A stretch of 35,247 bases of DNA from Nioella sediminis (GTDB lineage Bacteria > Pseudomonadota > Alphaproteobacteria > Rhodobacterales > Rhodobacteraceae), in contig NZ_MNBL01000108.1 of the NCBI RefSeq assembly GCF_001879695.1, positions 1 to 35,247 of the forward strand, written 5' to 3'. The position numbers and the translations under genes were made by a program. Below the pieces are notes generated by a model. The model saw nothing but the letters and a program-made list of their open reading frames with translations, was not told the DNA's origin and searched no databases. Shown here in pieces: positions 31,654 to 35,247 of this stretch. Numbering within the stretch: the first letter of the stretch is position 1; every line of letters begins with the position of its first letter.

Positions 31654-32661
31654 CTATTCTGCTGCGTCCAGCAAGGCCGGATCCATCGGCGGCGCGGTCC
31701 ATTCCGCGATTTTTCCGGGCGTCAGGATGCGGTCACGGCGTTCGTAGAACCAATGCAGGGCGGCCTGTTCGAGGTGGTAGAGGATCAAGTCCTCGCGCAG
31801 TTCCTCCAACTCCTCCTTCACCTTCGGCAGCAGGCGGTGGATCGAGGCATCTTCCACCTCGTTACGGTTGCAGCGTTGGTAAAATATTGAATCCTTGAAG
31901 TATTTTCCCAGGCCCTTGGTATTCGCCGCGCCCCGGTCGTTCTTCATCAGGAAGGTATCGTCGGAGCGGATGGCGTAATGGTTGATCTGGGCATTGTCCC
32001 AGGTCAGTTCCGCCCGGTCCATCTTGCGGTGGCGTTCGTGGGGCGGCTTGAAGAGCGAGTCAGACGTGATCTGCACCCCGCGCGTGTTGTGGTTGCGCAC
32101 TTTGGGCTGGGTCGGGTGTTTGGGCATGTGGATCGAAACGGCGGAGAACTTGCGCGCCTTGAACATGGCCTTGTGCAGGCAGGAGTTCCACGCCGGTTCA
32201 GCCTTGGCCATGGTGAAGTTTTCCGTCACCAGCCCGCCGGGCCATGTCTGGTGCCCGGAATTGCCAAAAAGCCGCCAGGCGATGGCAATGCTTTCCGTGG
32301 GGGGCATGAGGTCGAGCAGGTCGTCCACATGACCCTTGCCGCAGGTCACGTTCAGGAACTCATCGCTGTCCACATGCAGGCACCATTCAGCCAGCACGAG
32401 GTCATCCACGTCTTCGCGGGCGATGCGCAGGCTCTCCATCTGCGGGCGGCCCGCGCCTCGCCAGTCATTGCGCAGGTGACGGACGTAGCCCATCTGCTGC
32501 AACCGGTCGAGCATCAGGTCGGTGCCGTCGGTGCAGTTGTTGGTGACGATCACCGCCTTGTCGAAGCCGATCACGCGGTAATAGGCGATCCATTCCAAGA
32601 GGAACATGCCCTCGTTACGCATGCAGGACAGAACCACCTTGTCCCCGTGGCGGCTGGTCAT
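31654..32661 (-). CDS. PF13704-like glycosyltransferase, paralogue 1
   Basis: 335 residues. L-S-C-M-R-N-E-G-M-F-L-L-E-W-I-A-Y-Y-R near the start, N-N-C-T-D-G-T-D near 42, L-H-V-D-S-D-E-F-L-N near 95 as the DxD metal site, and a C-terminal H-E-R-H-R-K-M-D plus N-D-R-G-A-A segment. These motifs fit the Glyco_tranf_2_4 / GT2-like family, often encoded in marine alphaproteobacteria. The start overlaps the stop of the paralogue upstream (ATGA). It is closely similar along its whole length to the 32658-33653 product. Acceptor and donor are unknown; soluble, with no membrane segment. Confidence 0.85.
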   Translation of the reverse strand: MTSRHGDKVVLSCMRNEGMFLLEWIAYYRVIGFDKAVIVTNNCTDGTDLMLDRLQQMGYVRHLRNDWRGAGRPQMESLRIAREDVDDLVLAEWCLHVDSDEFLNVTCGKGHVDDLLDLMPPTESIAIAWRLFGNSGHQTWPGGLVTENFTMAKAEPAWNSCLHKAMFKARKFSAVSIHMPKHPTQPKVRNHNTRGVQITSDSLFKPPHERHRKMDRAELTWDNAQINHYAIRSDDTFLMKNDRGAANTKGLGKYFKDSIFYQRCNRNEVEDASIHRLLPKVKEELEELREDLILYHLEQAALHWFYERRDRILTPGKIAEWTAPPMDPALLDAAE

Positions 32662-33653
32662 GCGGCTTTCTCCTCGTCGACGGGCAGGGTCCATTCGGCG
32701 ATGCGTTCCGGCGTCAGGACGCGGGCGCGGCGGTTGTCCCACCAGATGTTGGAGGCCTGTTCCAGCGTTGCCAGCAGGGGGTCGGCACGCAGCGCGTTGA
32801 TCCGGTCCTGCAGCTCCGGCAGGTGACGCAGGATCGACGTATCCTCGCGCCGGTTGGTGTTGTAGCGGCGGTGGAAGGTGGAGTTGAGATAGCGTTTGGT
32901 GCCGCCACGATCGGCGCCGTCGCCGCGATCGTTTTTCAGCAGGAAGAGATCCTCGGACTTGATCGTGTAGTGGTTCACACAGGCCCCATCCCAGGTGAGC
33001 TTTTCGCGGTCCATGCCCCGGTGGCGTTCATGGGCCATGGTATAGAGCGCGGTGGTGTCTATGGCCTCTCCCATGGCGTTGCACTGGGTCGCATCGGGGC
33101 GCAGCGGGTGCTTGGGCATGTGCACGGTCATGGTCTGGAATTTCTTCGGCTGAAACAGGGCCTTGTGGAAGGCGGTGGACCAGAAGGGTTTCTTGTCGCA
33201 GCGGGTGAAGTTTTCCAGCACGTTGCCGCCGGGCCATGTCTTGTGGCCCCCGTCGCCAAAGGGGCGCCAGGCAATGGCGCAGGCGTCGAAGTCCTGCACC
33301 ACGTCGATCAGGTCATCGAGCCGGTGATCCCCATGAAAGACATTGAGAAATTCGTCGCTGTCCACATGCAGCAGCCAGTTGGCTTCGGCCACTTCGGGGA
33401 CGTCTTCCTTGGCCATGCGCAGCCCATGGATCTGCGGGCTGTCGGCCTCGTACCCCCGGTTGCGGATGTGCTTGACCTGCCCCAGCTCCTGCAAGCGGTC
33501 CAGCATCATGTCGGTGCCATCGGCGCAATCATTGCTGATGACCACAATATGATCGACCCCGAGCAGGCGGTAATAGGCCACCCATTCGAGCAGGAAGATC
33601 CCCTCGTTCTTCATGCAGGACAGGACGGTGCGGGTTCCAAAGCGGCTGCTCAT
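32658..33653 (-). CDS. PF13704-like glycosyltransferase, paralogue 2
   Basis: 331 residues, same architecture as its neighbour: L-S-C-M-K-N-E-G-I-F-L-L-E-W-V-A-Y-Y-R, S-N-D-C-A-D-G-T-D, L-H-V-D-S-D-E-F-L-N-V and H-E-R-H-R-G-M-D, with P-K-H-P in both. GAAGGG about 9 bases before the ATG at 33653 fixes the start; the frame is open further upstream through the palindromes and MAPEG end, but without support. The pair is a tandem duplication with a 4-base overlap, so the two are translated together. The sequences have diverged enough that different substrates are likely. Confidence 0.85.
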   Translation of the reverse strand: MSSRFGTRTVLSCMKNEGIFLLEWVAYYRLLGVDHIVVISNDCADGTDMMLDRLQELGQVKHIRNRGYEADSPQIHGLRMAKEDVPEVAEANWLLHVDSDEFLNVFHGDHRLDDLIDVVQDFDACAIAWRPFGDGGHKTWPGGNVLENFTRCDKKPFWSTAFHKALFQPKKFQTMTVHMPKHPLRPDATQCNAMGEAIDTTALYTMAHERHRGMDREKLTWDGACVNHYTIKSEDLFLLKNDRGDGADRGGTKRYLNSTFHRRYNTNRREDTSILRHLPELQDRINALRADPLLATLEQASNIWWDNRRARVLTPERIAEWTLPVDEEKAA

Positions 33654-33768
33654 CGGCTTGGCCCTTCGTGTGACGGCTCGTTCCGGCGCTCTGATGGCGC
33701 GTTTGGGCGGAGTATGCCGTGCGCGGGGGGAAAGGGCAAATGAAAGCGGTCGAGGTGGAGGCGGGCAG

Positions 33769-33827
33769 GAAAAATCTTCTGGAAGATTTTTCGGTGTTTT
33801 CCTGAAGAATTTTCCGGAAAATTCTTC
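33769..33827 (-). terminator. Two adjacent AT-rich palindromes
   Basis: The first (33769-33792) pairs GAAAAATCTTC with GAAGATTTTTC around two bases. The second (33804-33827) is a gapless 24-base dyad of GAAGAATTTTCC and its complement. They are AT-rich in a GC-rich chromosome and lie directly behind the MAPEG stop (33836, minus strand), where they could end transcription or slow decay. They resemble each other, so they may derive from one element. Confidence 0.55.
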
Positions 33828-33835
33828 CTGTTCTC

Positions 33836-34246
33836 CTAGATCAAAGCGGCCACCAGCATGACAACGGTGGCCCCAAGCCCCACGGCCCATAGAAGCGACC
33901 GCCAGGGCACCCAGCCAAAGGCATAGGCGGGCACATAGAGGATGCGTGCGGCAAGGTAGATCCAGGCACATGCAGCGGTGAGGGGGGAGGAGGCCTCGCC
34001 CAATGTCACCACGACAGCGGCGATGGTGAAGAGGATCAACCCCTCGAAATGGTTGGTCATGGCCCGGTGCAGACGGCCCGTGCGGGGGCTGACCTGATCC
34101 ATCAGCGGTTTTTGCAGGCGGTCCGGGTCGCGCGGGGAGAGGGTTTTCGCGGTGCCAAGTTCAAGGTTCGCGGGGATGGCCATGAGGGCGATCTGGATGA
34201 CCTGCCAGAGGGCCGCGAGAGCGAGGACGGTGAGTTCGGGGGTCAT
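33836..34246 (-). CDS. MAPEG-family membrane protein
   Basis: 136 residues with four hydrophobic segments (about 3-23, 66-82, 87-105, 115-135). The loop R-L-H-R-A-M-T-N-H-F-E-G-L-I-L-F near 60-75, with Arg, Asn and Glu, is the conserved glutathione-binding stretch of membrane-associated eicosanoid/glutathione metabolism proteins. Bacterial members' substrates are mostly unknown. The start is at the ATG with GAGG 5 bases upstream; a GTG six bases earlier is less suitable. It lies between odhB and the glycosyltransferase pair on the same strand. Confidence 0.9.
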   Translation of the reverse strand: MTPELTVLALAALWQVIQIALMAIPANLELGTAKTLSPRDPDRLQKPLMDQVSPRTGRLHRAMTNHFEGLILFTIAAVVVTLGEASSPLTAACAWIYLAARILYVPAYAFGWVPWRSLLWAVGLGATVVMLVAALI

Positions 34247-34321
34247 GGGCACCTCAATCGAAAACGTCCGCCCGGCAGACCCGGACGGACGAAATGGCTA
34301 CGCATCAGAGGCTGACTTGGA

Positions 34322-35247
34322 TCACAGATCCATCAGCAGCCGCCGCGGATCCTCCAGCGCTTCTTTCACCCGCACCAGGAAGGTCACCGCGCCTTTGCCG
34401 TCGACGATGCGGTGATCGTAGCTCAGCGCCAGATACATCATCGGGCGGATCTTGATCTCGCCATTGATGACCATTGGCCGGTCCTGGATCTTGTGCATGC
34501 CGAGAATGCCTGACTGCGGGGGGTTCAGGATCGGCGAGGACATGAGCGAGCCGTAGACGCCGCCGTTCGAGATCGTGAAGGTGCCGCCCTGCATTTCCGC
34601 CATGGAGAGCTTGCCGTCGCGGGCGCGGCGGCCCTTTTCGGCGATGGCCTTCTCGATATCGGCAAAGCTCATCTGATCGGCGTCACGGATGACGGGAACC
34701 ACCAGACCCTGCGGGGTGCCCGCGGCGACGCCCATGTGAACGAAGTTCTTATAGACGATCTCCTGCCCGTCGATCTCCGCGTTGACCTCGGGCACCTCTT
34801 TCAGCGCGTGGCAGCAGGCCTTGGTGAAGAAGGACATGAAGCCCAAACGCACACCGTGCTTCTTCTCGAACTGGTCCTTGTACTGGTTGCGCAGCGCCAT
34901 GACCTCGGTCATGTCCACCTCGTTATAGGTGGTCAGGATCGCGGCGGTGTTCTGCGCGTCCTTCAGGCGGCGGGCGATGGTCTGGCGCAGGCGGGTCATC
35001 TTGACCCGTTCCTCGCGCGCGGCGTCATCGGCGCTGACCGGGGCGCGCGGTGCGGCGGCAGGGGCCGGAGCCGGGGCTGGCGTGGGGGCCGCTGCGGGGG
35101 CGGAGCCGGCTTTCATCACGTCTTCCTTCATGATGCGCCCGTCACGTCCGGTGCCCTGCACCTGATCGGGCGAGAGACCCTTTTCGGCCATCAGTTTTTC
35201 AGCGGAGGGCGCGTTCTTGACGTCGGTGCTGGCGGAGGCCGCAGGGG
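34322..35247 (-). CDS. odhB: Dihydrolipoyl succinyltransferase E2 (partial)
   Basis: The 3' 308 codons; the start lies beyond the window edge. Visible parts in order: the E3/E1-binding domain ([19 protein letters not shown]), an Ala/Pro-rich flexible linker, and the catalytic CoA-dependent acyltransferase domain ending [10 protein letters not shown] with catalytic His and Asp. [18 protein letters not shown] and [11 protein letters not shown] point to succinyl (2-oxoglutarate) rather than acetyl transfer. The lipoyl domain is expected outside the window. It carries succinyl groups from E1 to CoA in the TCA cycle, with the Lpd encoded 2.8 kb downstream as E3. Confidence 0.95.
   Translation of the reverse strand, partial: PAASASTDVKNAPSAEKLMAEKGLSPDQVQGTGRDGRIMKEDVMKAGSAPAAAPTPAPAPAPAAAPRAPVSADDAAREERVKMTRLRQTIARRLKDAQNTAAILTTYNEVDMTEVMALRNQYKDQFEKKHGVRLGFMSFFTKACCHALKEVPEVNAEIDGQEIVYKNFVHMGVAAGTPQGLVVPVIRDADQMSFADIEKAIAEKGRRARDGKLSMAEMQGGTFTISNGGVYGSLMSSPILNPPQSGILGMHKIQDRPMVINGEIKIRPMMYLALSYDHRIVDGKGAVTFLVRVKEALEDPRRLLMDL

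Overview
The window reads as a stretch of chromosome from a marine-type alphaproteobacterium of the Rhodobacteraceae (Roseobacter group). The grounds are high GC, GTG starts, many 4-base ATGA/GTGA overlaps, an FYDLN-acid protein beside a tRNA-Ala, an odhB-MAPEG-lpd neighbourhood, and intergenic repeat motifs I associate with this family from memory. No plasmid, phage, IS or CRISPR signature was seen. All calls were made by eye from translation, motifs and spacing; no database search was run.

Layout. (1) 1-5095: two terminators of an upstream unit, a 768-aa autotransporter-type protein, a Vat/CatB-like acetyltransferase, a small secreted protein and a cation:proton antiporter. (2) 5134-26718: a polysaccharide locus of about 21 kb lying exactly between a tRNA-Trp and a tRNA-Ala. 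It holds UDP-glucuronate 4-epimerase; a WbpM/CapD-type 4,6-dehydratase; a YjbH-YjbF-YjbE-like secretion set; an alpha/beta hydrolase with KpsT- and KpsE-like export proteins and a divergent KpsM-like permease; an O-acetyltransferase; an 842-aa GT2-GT4 fusion; a phosphoglycosyl transferase (initiating enzyme) with an SDR partner; a Wza/KpsD-like lipoprotein; a GT4 enzyme; and a complete rmlC-B-D-A operon. (3) 26888-30121: FYDLN-acid protein, YgjP-like metallopeptidase, GntR/FCD regulator, a small membrane protein flanked by a pair of diverged ~100-bp repeats, and an SH3-like protein. (4) 30102-35247: lpd, two tandem paralogous PF13704-like glycosyltransferases, a MAPEG protein and the 3' part of odhB (2-oxoglutarate dehydrogenase E2, cut by the window edge).

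How it works together (inference): the locus makes dTDP-L-rhamnose, UDP-galacturonate and probably a 4-keto-6-deoxy-HexNAc-derived sugar. The phosphoglycosyl transferase primes an undecaprenyl carrier, the glycosyltransferases extend the glycan, acetyltransferase and hydrolase tailor it, and an ABC exporter with PCP and OPX partners moves it out, with Yjb proteins acting at the envelope. No Kdo-linker genes (kpsC/kpsS/kpsF/kpsU) and no Wzx/Wzy are visible. That is an unusual mix of a Wzy-style primer with a capsule-style ABC exporter.

The most unusual non-coding signals are: a structured repeat pair with a compensatory base change in its hairpin, an 11-bp-period direct repeat, a consensus Shine-Dalgarno serving a 4-codon reading frame ahead of the kpsM-like gene, and two AT-rich near-perfect palindromes in tandem.
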